Assembly (NCBI GenBank): GCA_012976225.1
Contig: JAAVVG010000012.1
Coordinates: 310,001-374,000, forward strand
Source: Golubevia sp. BC0850
Lineage: Eukaryota; Basidiomycota; Exobasidiomycetes; Golubeviales; Golubeviaceae
Direction of reading: 5' to 3'
DNA length: 64,000 nt
The notes beneath the pieces are model-generated. The model was not told where the DNA came from. It ran no database searches and saw nothing but the letters and a program-made list of their open reading frames with translations. Positions 53,780 to 64,000 of the stretch are shown piece after piece (positions within the stretch are counted from its first letter, which is position 1; each line of letters begins with the position of its first letter). Made by a program: the position numbers and the translations under genes.

Positions 53780-56031
53780 CTAATTCTGATAGTGAGAAGG
53801 TTGAGGCATTGAAAATTTTGAATTTGAAGCTTCTGGATTTGAACGATGATGATCTGGAGTTGGGAAAGAGTAAGAACCAGATTCTTGACCTTGATTTCTT
53901 TGATGATCGTGCCCGATCGGAGTTCTTTGTTGTTCACTTTGAGTCGATGAAATTCCAGAATTGATATTAACAGAATGATGAGATCCATCATAGAAAGAAG
54001 CGGCCTCACCACTAATTTCATTCAAACTTTGTTGAACTTTTTCTTTCTCTTCATCTTTGACAACACCTTCCGATTTTCCACCTTTCTCCCAGTCCCAGTT
54101 CTGTAATCCATCTAATTTGATTTGCTCGTTTTCTCTCTGATGTCTACTCTTCTTTTCTTCAAGACTTTCTCCGATTGAAACCTCGACTCCTTTTACGTAT
54201 TTCGAAACTTTGGAGACTACTGCTTGTTGAACGTGATTCCAAGTTTTTGACTCTAACAATCTATGACCTCCACCGACTAGTTCCATCAGACGAGCACGTA
54301 AAGCTCTTTGTAAGCCCTGAAGAATTGGTGCTAGCAATGATGAGATGTCGATCGAGAGGATTGAAGAGAGTTTGGTTGAAAATGAAGAGACTGATCGATC
54401 GGAGTTGGTCTTCTTAGCTTCTTCAAACGGATTGCCGCCAAACAGGATGGAGAGTGGTCCTTGAAGACAGTCTGGAGTAGGGGAGAAGAGAAGGGTGTGA
54501 GTGACTCTATCTCGGTCTCTTTCGTCTCTCGTCAAGACTGCTCACCTGGTAAAGCTTCGAATAAGATCCCTTCGATCTTGGCTAACATCCTTCTAAAATC
54601 ATCTCTAGTATCGACTCTAACTGTAGTGAGACCTTCGGTCAGCTTTCTTGAGACTATAGCGGAGAAACCGTGAGAGCTGGAGTGTTTCTTGATCTTGGGT
54701 TGAGTTGAAACGGCAGTAGAGGCTGGAGAAGCGGCGCTCGATCTTGATTGCGATGCGAAGTTCGAGTCGCTTGTATTTTGTGGGAAGTTTGAGACTGCTT
54801 CAGCTTCTTCCTCGTCGGAGCTACTTGTACAGCTACTGTCTTCTCCACCGACATCTCTAGTATTTCCTCCATCTCTCTTCTTGAAGAAACTTGAAGTCAA
54901 TTTGTTGAGCTTCTCATTCAGTTCAGCTTTTCCTTCTGATCCTAAGTCTCTAGCAGAAACATGACCTCTTAACCATCTTTTGAGTTGAGTCAGAGATAAA
55001 GTCGTGAAGGCAGTTGCCAGAGGTTTGTGAGTGTGAGAGAGTAAAGATCCAACTCTCTCCTTTAATTCAGGAGTAATCTCTGTCATCTTACTTTCTGCAT
55101 CAACCTCATCTCCATGAACATCTTTAATAATCTTCTTTACCCAACTTCCCAAATCATCGTGTTTGCTAGATCGTCCAATGCTCATCTTCGAGAGTCTTGC
55201 TGCTGCAGCATCTATGCGATCAGATTGAGAGGCTGATTCCCCGAAACCCATTTGGGATTGAGATGATTCTGCAAAAGCTGAGACTTTGTCCAGTGCGATC
55301 TACAGATTTCAGAGATAATGGTAGGAGGGGAGAGTCAGCATAGGAGAAAGAACCGTCTTAAGGCTCAGACATCTCCAGACTTGTTTTCTCACAGACAAGA
55401 AGTTTCCAGATTGTTCAGATCTGTCCAAAGCAGCTTGGTGAGCAGCATCTCTCTTAAGATAGGCTTCTCTTGCTTGAGGGTCAGCGTTTTTGAGAGGATC
55501 GAAATCTTGGGTTAAGATGTCACTTAGGTCATCAGCTAGCGCTGCGAATGGTAGACCCAGTTCGCCATAATCCGATGGATCTTGATCCTCTTCTTCTAGG
55601 TTCTGATCTGAGAAGGAATTGGGAGCGATCTCTCTTCTACGAGATTCGGAACCCAGAGAAGAGAAACCTCCGAAGAAGATCGAATGGAAAGCTTCTTTCA
55701 GATGATAATCTAAAGAATCTAATGTCATTGATTGGAAAGAAGCTATCTCTGCTTCTAAACGTGGAACGAGGGTTGGTTTGATACCTGAAGAGAGAGAGAG
55801 AGGATCACGAGGTGCGGCTGTGTCAGAACGAAGGATAGGAGATGAATCTATTCCAATAGAAGTAGGCTTCAGAGAGTAGATTCTAAAGTAATCTGACTCA
55901 CTATCAACGTATTTGTCCACAGTTCTCATGACCAGGTCTGGCACTCCATGCTGACTTTTACCCAAATCCTCTGCGGCCGCTGATTGGGAGTGAATGCCAG
56001 CCTTTTCTCCTAGCTTGTGAAAGAGTGACAT
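53780..56031 (-). CDS. Unrecognised 694-aa protein
   Basis: Exons 56031-55393, 55299-54546 and 54471-53780 total 2085 nt and close in frame, 694 aa, so the gene model is solid. It starts MSLFHKLGEKAGIHSQSAAA. Residues ~100-210 are helical and acidic; ~213-330 contain ALDKVSAFAESS and LGSWVKKIIKDVHGDE; a Ser/Glu-rich linker (DSSCTSSSDEEEAEAV) follows; a second helical part holds LTTVRVDTRDDFRRMLAKIE and, in exon 3, LLAPILQGLQRALRARLMEL and WNHVQQAVVSKVSKYVKGVE. The last ~130 residues are a hydrophilic tail ending PQPSHYQN. No signal peptide or membrane segment. I do not recognise the family; the helical content suggests a cytosolic scaffold or membrane-associated protein. Confidence 0.75.
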
Positions 56032-56188
56032 GGCGAGTAGAAGGTTATCAGATGATGAATGATATGCTTAGTAATAGATTAGAAGTTGATGGGGCGAGAG
56101 AGTGATGGGGGAGCGAGACAAAGGGGTTTCGAGCCCAGCAAATCTTCTTCTTCCGCAACATCGCATCCAAAGCGTCAATCCATCTATT

Positions 56189-59100
56189 ATGGCTTCCGGT
56201 TCGAGGAAGAGCGCTCCTAAGTTCTTCCGATTCGGTAAACAATCTCAAGATGGAGCAACAGCGAAGAAGAACCAATCAATCCCAACCAACACGCTGGCCA
56301 ATCTTCCTCCTGAGCTTATCAAGATGGTCGGTGCTTTCCTCTTCCTTTCAGATGCTGCGAATTTAATTAAAGCAGACAGAGATTCTGCATCCATCTTACA
56401 TGGTAGGTTTTACGCAATTTGGAGGCAAAGATTCACTCATTTCAGAAAGATGGAATCCCAATTTAACGATTCTCTTCAAGGTCCGAGAGGAGGAAGTGAC
56501 GCAACTTCAACCATGATCGCCACTCTCACTTCAACTCCAAGATCTAGTAGAAGACCTCCAATGAGTCCATCTGAGACAGAATTAGTCTCGGTCTACGACG
56601 ATACCTTACAAGAACTCGGTTTAAAGCAAGCTCCAACTTCTCTCAAAGATTTAACCACCACTCCTGCGCTTGAAGATTTCACTCCTGCCTTGGTAGACTC
56701 TATCAAAAACTTCGTAGACTCCTTAGTCCTAGGTCAAGCTCATCCAAGCGAAGCGTTCGAGAGATACCATCATGTTCACGCTTCTGAGTTGATTTGCATG
56801 ATTCGCCTCTTCCTGGCTGTGCTGCGCATCTCAAGAGTCTTCGAACCAACTTCACCTTCAGTTCTTCAACAATCTCTTTATCTGGATGCTGAATGCGCCA
56901 GTGCTCTTCATTCGTTCTTTAGCCCTCCTCTAGAGGTCTCAAGCTCCGATGGATTGCAACTTACGAGGGAGCAAAGAGACTTCGTGGAACATGATGTCAA
57001 GAGAGGTGAACTCATCAAAGTTCAAGCTTATGCTGGGGTGAGTAGTCTACGCTAAAAAAATTGATCTCTGAAGACCCAGTCCTATGGAGTCCGCTCCGCC
57101 GTAAAGCTGATCTCACCCTCGCTTCCTCCTTTTCTCTTCTCCCCTTCCAGACTGGAAAGACCTTTTCTCTTCGAGCCTACGCCGAAAGAAGACCTCACAA
57201 CTCTTTTCTCTATCTGACCTTCAATAAGTCAGGACAAGAGGAGGCCGATCGTTCTTTCTCTACTTCGATCCTACCATACGGGAAACCCAATCACAAAGTC
57301 AAAGCTCAAACGACTCACTCTCTAGCCTATCGACACTGGGGAAGGAAAGCTGGGACTACTCTTGGAGATATCTATCCTAAGACTGCTGTCAAGCTCATTG
57401 GATCGATGCTCCCTTCCGGAAAGCATACCTCAGGAGAGAACGCTGGAAAGAAGATGACCGACAACGCCGTAGCAATCTACGTCTGTCGAACTCTGAAGAG
57501 CTTCTTCTCTTCAAACGCTGATGAGGTTTCAATCGAACACGTCCCTTGGGTTTTGGGTCAACAGACGGATCTGCCTTCTGTCGGAGTCTTAGCCTGCGCT
57601 AAGGAGCTCTGGGCTTACATCCTTCAAGGTAGAGATAATGAGGGAGAACCGGTTACAACTCCTCATGACGCTTATGTCAAAGAACTCCAGTTAGAAGTCT
57701 CGAAAGGAAACTTTCCCGACTTTCTGGCAGAGTATGACTATCTGCTGTTGGATGAAGCTCAGGATTTATCGGATTGTCAGTGTGCTCTTTTCCTGAGAGG
57801 TGCTAAACAATCTGCAATCATCGTAGTCGGAGATGAACATCAAAAGCTCTATGCTTTCAGAGGTGCAACTGGTCAACCTTTCGACAACAGAGTCTTTCCT
57901 CCTTCCAAGACTTTCTACTTTACGAAGAGTTTTAGGTTTGGAAACGAAGTGGCAAATGTGGCCTCTACGATTCTAAGGTGAGTTGAATTACAAGTTGGAA
58001 AGCCGAAAACATGCAGCTCAGTTGACTGACATTTCTCTCTTTTGCTTCCAACCCCATCTCTGTCCGCCAGCATCAAAGCAAACCCGCCGTGGCTACCTAG
58101 AACTCACAAACCTCATCTTTCTGGATCGACTCTCTTCAAGGACCAAGTCAGTTCTCTCTCTATGGAACGTGCATCTCAGTCCGATATCGCAAGTGATGGC
58201 ATGGTCGAGATTTTAAGCGGAGAACAGGCTCCACTAGGAGAGACATCCGGAAATCAGAAGATGTCGGTTCGCTGTCATACAAGACTCTATCGTACCAACC
58301 AACGTCTCACTATCGATGCTCTTCACCTCGGAAAGATTCTGCCTCCAAGCGATCGAATCTTTCTCAAGACCAACCAAAAGATGAGAGCCAACGACATCGT
58401 CTCTCTTTTGAGAGATGCTCATGCTCTCAAGTTCAATCAAACTATGCCCTCTTCTATCCAACAGAGGCTCAAAGGTCCTATGGGAGATATTCGGACTTGG
58501 AAGGAGCTGGTTGAAAGAGTCGATGCGGAAGGGGAAGGGGATTCTGATACGATGTTGCAGCTAGTCGTCTCTTTGACTAAGGTCATCGAGAGAACTGATT
58601 TCGTGAGTCGCTCATGATCGAAAAATCAGGGAGACATATCAAAGGCTTCTATCCGACTGACCTGAACCCTACCTTCTTCTTTCCTCTTGCACCCCCCCCC
58701 CCTTCCCCCCTCTCAGCTCGACAGCGTCACTAATCTCGAGTCTCGTTTCTGTCACGACGAGAGCTTGGCTACCGTAGTGATGGCTACTGTTCAGTGAGTA
58801 ACGGAGACGTGTTTCAAACTTGTCTCCCCTTCTATGAGGTATGTTCTAAATGAACCGCTGCATCTCATCTCGCCCACACAGTCAAGCGAAAGGTCTGGAA
58901 TGGGACAACGTCTACATGGCTCCTGATTTCAAGCCTGACTTCTTTCATGCTAGAGTGGTAGGGTCAGAAGTCAGAGACTCGTGGTCGAAGGACGAAGTCT
59001 GTTGCATGTGAGTTCTCTTTCTCCTGGAAGAGACCGGTGCTGAGATGAGACCTCAAGTTCGCAGTTCTTTTCTGACTCTTCTTTTTGTTGCAGCTATGTC

Positions 59101-59850
59101 GCTATGACTCGAGCCAAGCGTCATCTAATCATAAGCGACGAAGTCTTCTATTGTGAGTCGAGAACTTGATCAAGCTCTCCGCTGCTCTTTCTCCCCGCAC
59201 CGTTTCTCAATTTGGTCCTTCTCCCCCTCTTCTTTTACCTGCTAGGGATCGCTGCTGTTAGAGGACTCTATCGCTATGTTCTCTCAAACGAAACAAAGGA
59301 CTGCACAATCTGCAATCGTATGGACACTCCAATTATTCAACGCCAGCGTCGTTTATCAAAAGATGATTTCCTGGTTCAAGTTCCAGAGGATTCAACCTAC
59401 GAAAACGATGTTCCACCCCCTTCCTCCCCTCAAACGGAATCCGAGTTCTCGATGGATGACGATCTTCTACTACTCGAAGAAGAGCAAGAGATTCTCCCCA
59501 CAACTGAAGATTTAGGATGCGTCTCGTGTTTAATTCAAGCCTCAAGCGAGAAGGAGTTCATCGATGATGATTTGCTGGACTTATGCATCTGCTTAAGGAA
59601 ATTGAGACCTGAGCTACTAACCTCTGAGGATGAAGAGGCGATGGTTAGGTTTACAGGTCAAGGTTCTGAAAATGAAGATGCAACTCCTGCTCCTGCTCAA
59701 CAAGCTCAGACTCAAAGTCTCTCAAAAAGGACCAACTCGATCAACAACCTCAACAATACTTGGTTCCAAAAAAGTAGGGACAGGAAGAATGTGTGGAGTA
59801 TGAGTTACAGCGTCTTCAAAAATAGCGTTGCTGGTTGGAGTCGGGTCTGA
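56189..59850 (+). CDS. FBH1: F-box DNA helicase 1 (SF1A, UvrD-like)
   Basis: Exons 56189-57037, 57151-57977, 58071-58602, 58717-58793, 58882-59007, 59094-59152 and 59246-59850 total 3075 nt and encode 1024 aa in frame. Fbh1 is a 3'-5' helicase that removes Rad51 from DNA and, through its F-box, joins an SCF ligase to limit recombination. F-box near residues 37-85 (LANLPPELIKMVGAFLFLSD). Helicase motifs: LTREQRDFVEHD, Walker A AYAG/TGKT split exactly by intron 1, TTHSLAYR, LLLDEAQDLSDCQ (about 480), VVGDEHQKLYAFRGA, FYFTKSFRFG, QAKGLEWDNVYMAPDF (about 762) and YVAMTRAKRHL (about 805). The C terminus has CTICNRMD and GCVSC, like the cysteine pairs at the end of animal FBH1, then a disordered tail. 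It is unrelated to the F-box/LRR families nearby. Confidence 0.95.
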
Positions 59851-60281
59851 GGAGATAGGTTGGTCTCGGTAAGGTATCAAGGAAGGGATCAAGGAAGGGA
59901 GACAAGGAGAAAGCAGTGGGGTTGGTGGAGTGAAGGTGTTTTGTGGTCGTCAAGTTGTTCTAGGTTCCTTTTTGTAGCCGATTCTCTCTTTTAAATTGTT
60001 GTGTCTCTCGATTTGGTTCTCTGTTACGTCCATTTGTTTTTGTACTGTATTCCTCTCTCATCACAATTCATTGCCTTGGCCCCAATCAAACGTAGGTTTC
60101 ACTCATGGTCAAACGACTTGATGAATGGTTCTGTATCACGCAGCTAGGGCTGAAAGAACAAGATATGATACTGTTCACGTCAAAAGAAGAAAACCGTAAT
60201 TGAGAAGGTACCAAAGATTTTTGAAGAGATAGAGATAGATTATTTTGGATACAAGTGGAAGTATGGGTGGAGCGGCAGCTT
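59851..60281. other. Intergenic between convergent genes
   Basis: 3' flanks of FBH1 and the amino acid oxidase. No coding pattern or repeat seen. Confidence 0.5.
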
Positions 60282-62987
60282 CTAGACGGTGATCCAGCGT
60301 CCCATCCATTTCTGTCGAGGACGGACGAGGGAAGAATTGGCGACGCGAGGTCAATTTAGGATATCGTTCCTCCTGAGATAGTTTGATTGAGGACTTTACT
60401 CTCTTCTCTTACTTACAGTGTTGATTTCTTTTGCCTCGTCGACAAGTCCAAGCTCCAACAAAAGTTGAACTGTACCTCTAATAGAGCTTTCCAGGGCCGA
60501 CGCAATCCAAGCATGAGTAAAGCTAGTGTGCTCTCCGATGAAAATGAAGTTCTTCTCAGTTTGGTAGTAAGCTGACATGTAAAGCTTGTGTTGGCCAACG
60601 AAAGGACTTGCCCAAGAACCCATCTCCAAAGGATCAGAGATCCAGCATCGACGATTGAAGTTGCCTGAGTACTCGGAGTATACAACGTCGCCATGCATCT
60701 CAGCCATAGCATCTAGGACATATTGGACGTGTTCGGCCTCTGACCAGGCAGGTAAGCGCTGACCGACATCGGAGGAGATGTACGAAGCCAAAAGAACTCC
60801 CGCTCCGGTGGAGTTGATCTATAGGAGGTCAGAAGAGAATGAGGTGAGCTGGCAGGATCTGATAGGCGGATACGTCTTTGGGCTGTTTAAAAACTCACCT
60901 CAAAAGAGGGGTAGCAAGTACTTCCTATATTTGGAATGTCTGAAGAAGAGCAACCACCTAGGATTGGCGTTTCCATGTGTTCCCAGAAGCGAGTGTTGAA
61001 TTGAAGCGCAACTTTACAAGCTGAGTTGTAGTTCAAGTTCTGAATGGCTCTACTGAGAAGACTAGAGAAAGCCGGAAGTCTCCATTGCTTGACGACGCTG
61101 AAAGGAGCTGAAACCATGACGTAGTCGTATTCAGCTGACAGCATTTCTCTAGAAGAGGAAGTATCATTTGGTTTCCAGAACACCTGAGCCTTTCCTTCCG
61201 GACTTTGATCCAACTTGACGATTTTCCTGTTCATGATGGTCTTGTTGGCGGCCGGAGTTCCCCAAAAAGCATTGGGAAGAGACGTCAATCCCTTGTCGAT
61301 GGTGTACCAAGAAGTAGCTCCGAAGTATGAGTTACTCTCATACATGGTGTCCCAGTAACTTTTGCTGAGCTCCGACCCAGCTACAGCCTGAAAAACAAAG
61401 AGTAAGGGAAAAGGGAAGAAGATCAGTTAGAGACCCAGGAGAGCGTGAAGCTTCAAAACTTACATCAGTTACGTTGAGATCGTACTTGAGCTTGTGATGC
61501 AGGTATCCGAATTCGCTCCAATCATCGTTACCTGCTAGAACTCTGGGGGAAAACAATGAGAAAGAAAAAGAGTCGAAGCTCAGCCGCTAACATTCTGAGT
61601 TGTTGATGATTTTGCAACTCACGCGTCATGATGAGCCTTGTAGACGTTAGTAGCTAATTCTTTCACCCAAGACTTGTTACCTGTGAAAGCATCAATGATT
61701 CTGTTTGCTTTAATCACTTGAGGGTTCGAGTCTGAAGGATTGAGAGATGGATCAGCGGCAACTTGAGCTTTGTTAGGCGCGATTCCATTGACCTTGATTC
61801 CGTCGTAGTATGATAAGTCGCCCTGAGGAGGAGATTTGGAAGGAAAGAAAAATTGGGGTAAGTGAAAGACAAAAGAGAGAGAGGCTCAGAAAAGAAGAAC
61901 TCACAGGCATAGATTGGATCCAAGGGATAAAGTCGACCTTGAGATTTGAAGCATTAGAACTAGCTGCATTGAACTCGTTCAACTCCTTTGCTAGTTGAAA
62001 AACGAGGTGATGATCCTGATAGAGGGAAGAGAAGAGACAGGAGGGTTTTTGTCAGCGTCGTCGAGAACAAGTGAAAAGACCGAGAAGTGTTACCCCTGAA
62101 AATGCTTACCTTGATGATAAGAGTTTCGTTAGTATCAGCATATTTGATGAGTCGAGGGAAGCGCATAGGTCCCATTTCTTGATACTGATAGTCTTCAGGC
62201 CTAGAGTTGTTAAGGTATTCGGTATGGACTCTTCCACCAAATCGTTGACCACCTTCGATGATAGTGTAGTTCGTGACTCCGACAGACTCGAGTAAGAAAG
62301 AAGTCATAAGACCACTCATACCAGCTCCGATAATACCAATAGAAGCAGACTTGGACTTGGCGACGAAGGAAGAATTTGGCTCTTTCTGCGAGAGCAAGGC
62401 TGCGAGTGGCGAGAAAGTTTACAGCAAAGTCAGCAAATTAGATCAAACCTCAGTAGCTTCCTCTTGATTTTCTCGATGAAACTGAACTTACCAGCGCCAT
62501 CAAACCAAAGTCCATTTGTGTCGAAGTCACTCATATGAACATCTCTCTTAGAGAGCTGTCGCTTACGATTCTCACTCCTAGCGTTCGGTACCACATCCAA
62601 GCTTTCAGATCTTCCGGCCAACTTATCTCCAATCCAAGCAGATATGCATCCTCCAGTAGGTACGTCTTCTTTGATTTGCCAAACGAAACGGCTTGGTAAC
62701 GTTTGATGAGATGATAGGTCGGTAGTTCCGACTACATGATGAGAGGCTGAAGAAGAAAGAGCATCGCAATTCCCATAACTTAAAGAGAGTTCTTGAGATT
62801 CCGAAGTTGATCTTGCGAATTGAGACCATTCTAGATGGATGTTCGAAAGTCCATGGGAGATTTCTGGAGAGGCAGTTCGAACTGAAAGAAGGTGGGAAGA
62901 AGAGAGTCGAGAGACGGAAGAGGGAGTAGCGAGAATGAGTGGCAGGAGAGATAAGAGAGAGAGGGAAGAGCTGATGGGATTCACCAT
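60282..62987 (-). CDS. Secreted L-amino acid oxidase (flavin amine oxidase family)
   Basis: From ATG 62987 with a signal peptide (MVNPISSSLSLLSLLPLILA) through about nine exons to TAG at 60282. A 120-residue N-terminal propeptide-like region precedes the FAD domain: SIGIIGAGMSGLMTSFLLES (Rossmann GxGxxG), IIEGGQRFGGRVHTEY and YQEMGPMRFP. Later blocks are GLTSLPNAFWG, DYVMVSAPFSVVKQW, MSAYYQTEKNFIFIGEHTSF and HAWIASALESSIRGTVQLLL, the C-terminal FAD motif. The last exon codes KWMGRWITV, the usual end of basidiomycete LAAOs, and proves the 3' splice at about 60310. LAAOs deaminate L-amino acids to keto acids with H2O2 and ammonia, giving nitrogen outside the cell. The upstream ATG at 63170 is not needed, since the signal peptide begins at 62987. 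Confidence 0.92.
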
Positions 62988-63658
62988 CTCGAAAGGATTG
63001 AGTGGAAATGGAATGGGAGAAGGGGGTATGTAGAGGGAAAAAAAGAAGAATGAGTCACTCGAGAAGAAAAACGACGGGAAGACTTCTTTTAACCATGTGC
63101 TCACATGAGCGTTGATAGCCAAGATGATAAGGGTGGAGAGGAAAGATAAGGAGCCAGTTTCGCGCTTCATTTCCGAAAAGTCGGTCTTCTCAAGGTGAAT
63201 TTGAGGGAGGATTCAGGTGCTGTGTCGTACGGCCGTTTGAAAAAGGGGCCGACTCATCCCTCCTGGTTTTCTTCCTTCAGACTTTGCGCCTCAGTGTGAC
63301 GTGTGACGCTTATCGCGAGAGAAGTTTCCTTGGAATCGTTGGAGCCGCGGCGAAAATATGATAAGGAAAGAAGAAAGGAAGGTCAACGAGGGAAAATCAG
63401 GGATAATCAGGAGAACAGAGGTCAACTTCTCATTTGTGTGGTTGGTCCCATTCTTCACTCGCCCACCAGAGGACAAAGGAGTCAAATGGATTGAATTACG
63501 CCCATCTTAAATACGTGAATGTCATGTTGTACAAAGTGCTTTGGGATTTTTTTCTCGAGTCTTGCGGAACAAGGGATGGAAAACAGAAGAGGAGAGAGTC
63601 TCAAAAAGAAAACTTCTTTACTTTTTGATTCAAGTTTTCATTGAAGGTTTCAGTTCAT
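62988..63658. other. Promoter region of the L-amino acid oxidase
   Basis: No gene recognised. On the minus strand the ~100 bp before the ATG are pyrimidine rich (TTCTTCTTTTTTTCCCTC type), as before other genes here. Confidence 0.45.
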
Positions 63659-64000
63659 CTAAATTTGAGGAGGAAGATCCACGTCACCAGCAGACTGATT
63701 GAAGAGCATGTCTTTTAGGACTTGGGAAATTAGACCATGTTGAGCTTCGTGAGAGATTTTGGTACTGTGGAAAGGGATGGGGGAAAGAGAGGTTGATCAG
63801 CTCTTCTGTTTTGATGGGAAGACAGCCACTGTTCATTTCAAAGGCTCACCTATCCTGAGTTGCCTTAGCCAAAGGAGTTCCATCCTCTCTCTTTTTAGTT
63901 TCATTAACCATTCTACTGATTTCAGCATCTCCAACGATATCAGAAGGTCCATCGGCCATTCCGTTTTCATTATCTTTTCCTTTAGGAATACTCTGTAAAG
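63659..64000 (-). CDS. 3' end of an unknown gene (starts beyond the right edge)
   Basis: Two minus-strand exons: from the window edge to about 63849 (IPKGKDNENGMADGPSDIVG, then EISRMVNETKKREDGTPLAK) and from about 63757 to the stop at 63659 (TKISHEAQHGLISQVLKDML, then DVDLPPQI). The junction AG/T is in phase with a GTGAGC donor. The hydrophilic, helical text gives no recognisable domain. Confidence 0.6.

Noticed and set aside
60282-62987. L-amino acid oxidase as a bacterial transfer
   Set aside because: It has about nine short fungal-type introns, a eukaryotic signal peptide and the basidiomycete C-terminal ending, so vertical fungal ancestry is simpler.

Overview
This window is nuclear DNA of a fungus, most likely a basidiomycete yeast or yeast-like species. 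Genes on both strands are broken by many short introns (mostly 50-110 nt) with GTGAGT-type donors and pyrimidine-rich acceptors, and spliced products match fungal families: MGM101, ASK1, an FAA-type acyl-CoA ligase, OCH1-like GT32, CAP59/CMT1-like GT69, ACO1, OAC1, DPM2, FBH1 and a secreted L-amino acid oxidase. I saw no rRNA, tRNA, CRISPR array, transposase or prokaryotic feature. For eight genes (MGM101, UreF, ASK1, GT69, CE4, DPM2, OAC1, FBH1) I summed the exons base by base and each closes in frame, so base quality looks good and the frameshifts reported elsewhere are probably real.

Layout. 1-3.8 kb: 5' part of an AT-hook nuclear protein (minus). 4.0-6.2 kb: MGM101. 6.5-8.7 kb: decayed LRR and F-box fragments. 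9.1-10.6 kb: urease accessory protein UreF. 10.9-18.5 kb: ASK1 (DASH complex) flanked by two copies of an unrecognised family, the minus copy clearly broken. 19-25.5 kb: a family-2 F-box-like fragment, a frameshifted family-1 F-box gene, the acyl-CoA ligase and another decayed F-box copy. 25.9-36 kb: a surface-glycan neighbourhood with two OCH1-like GT32 genes, a truncated GT69 copy, an intact GT69 gene and a CE4 polysaccharide deacetylase. 36.9-40.4 kb: mitochondrial aconitase. 41.3-47.5 kb: two intact F-box/LRR paralogues, then a broken family-2 gene and a fragment. 47.9-51.1 kb: OAC1 carrier and DPM2. 51.3-53.2 kb: half of a family-2 gene and a PARP-type zinc-finger gene with damaged splice structure. 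53.8-56.0 kb: an unrecognised 694-aa protein. 56.2-59.9 kb: F-box DNA helicase FBH1. 60.3-63.0 kb: secreted L-amino acid oxidase. 63.7-64 kb: the 3' end of an unknown gene.

Two themes stand out. First, conserved housekeeping genes are interleaved with at least three lineage-expanded families (family 1 F-box/LRR, family 2 F-box-like, family 3 unknown) present as intact, frameshifted and truncated copies, which points to active local duplication and decay. Second, splicing is unusual: coding micro-exons of 15, 12 and 8 nt, a first coding exon that is only the ATG, and 600-900 nt introns in otherwise short-intron genes. The 26-36 kb glycan genes plausibly work together on cell-wall or capsule polysaccharide (mannan extension, GT69 transfer, chitin deacetylation), and DPM2 at 50 kb would support dolichol-phosphate-mannose supply; this functional link is inference.
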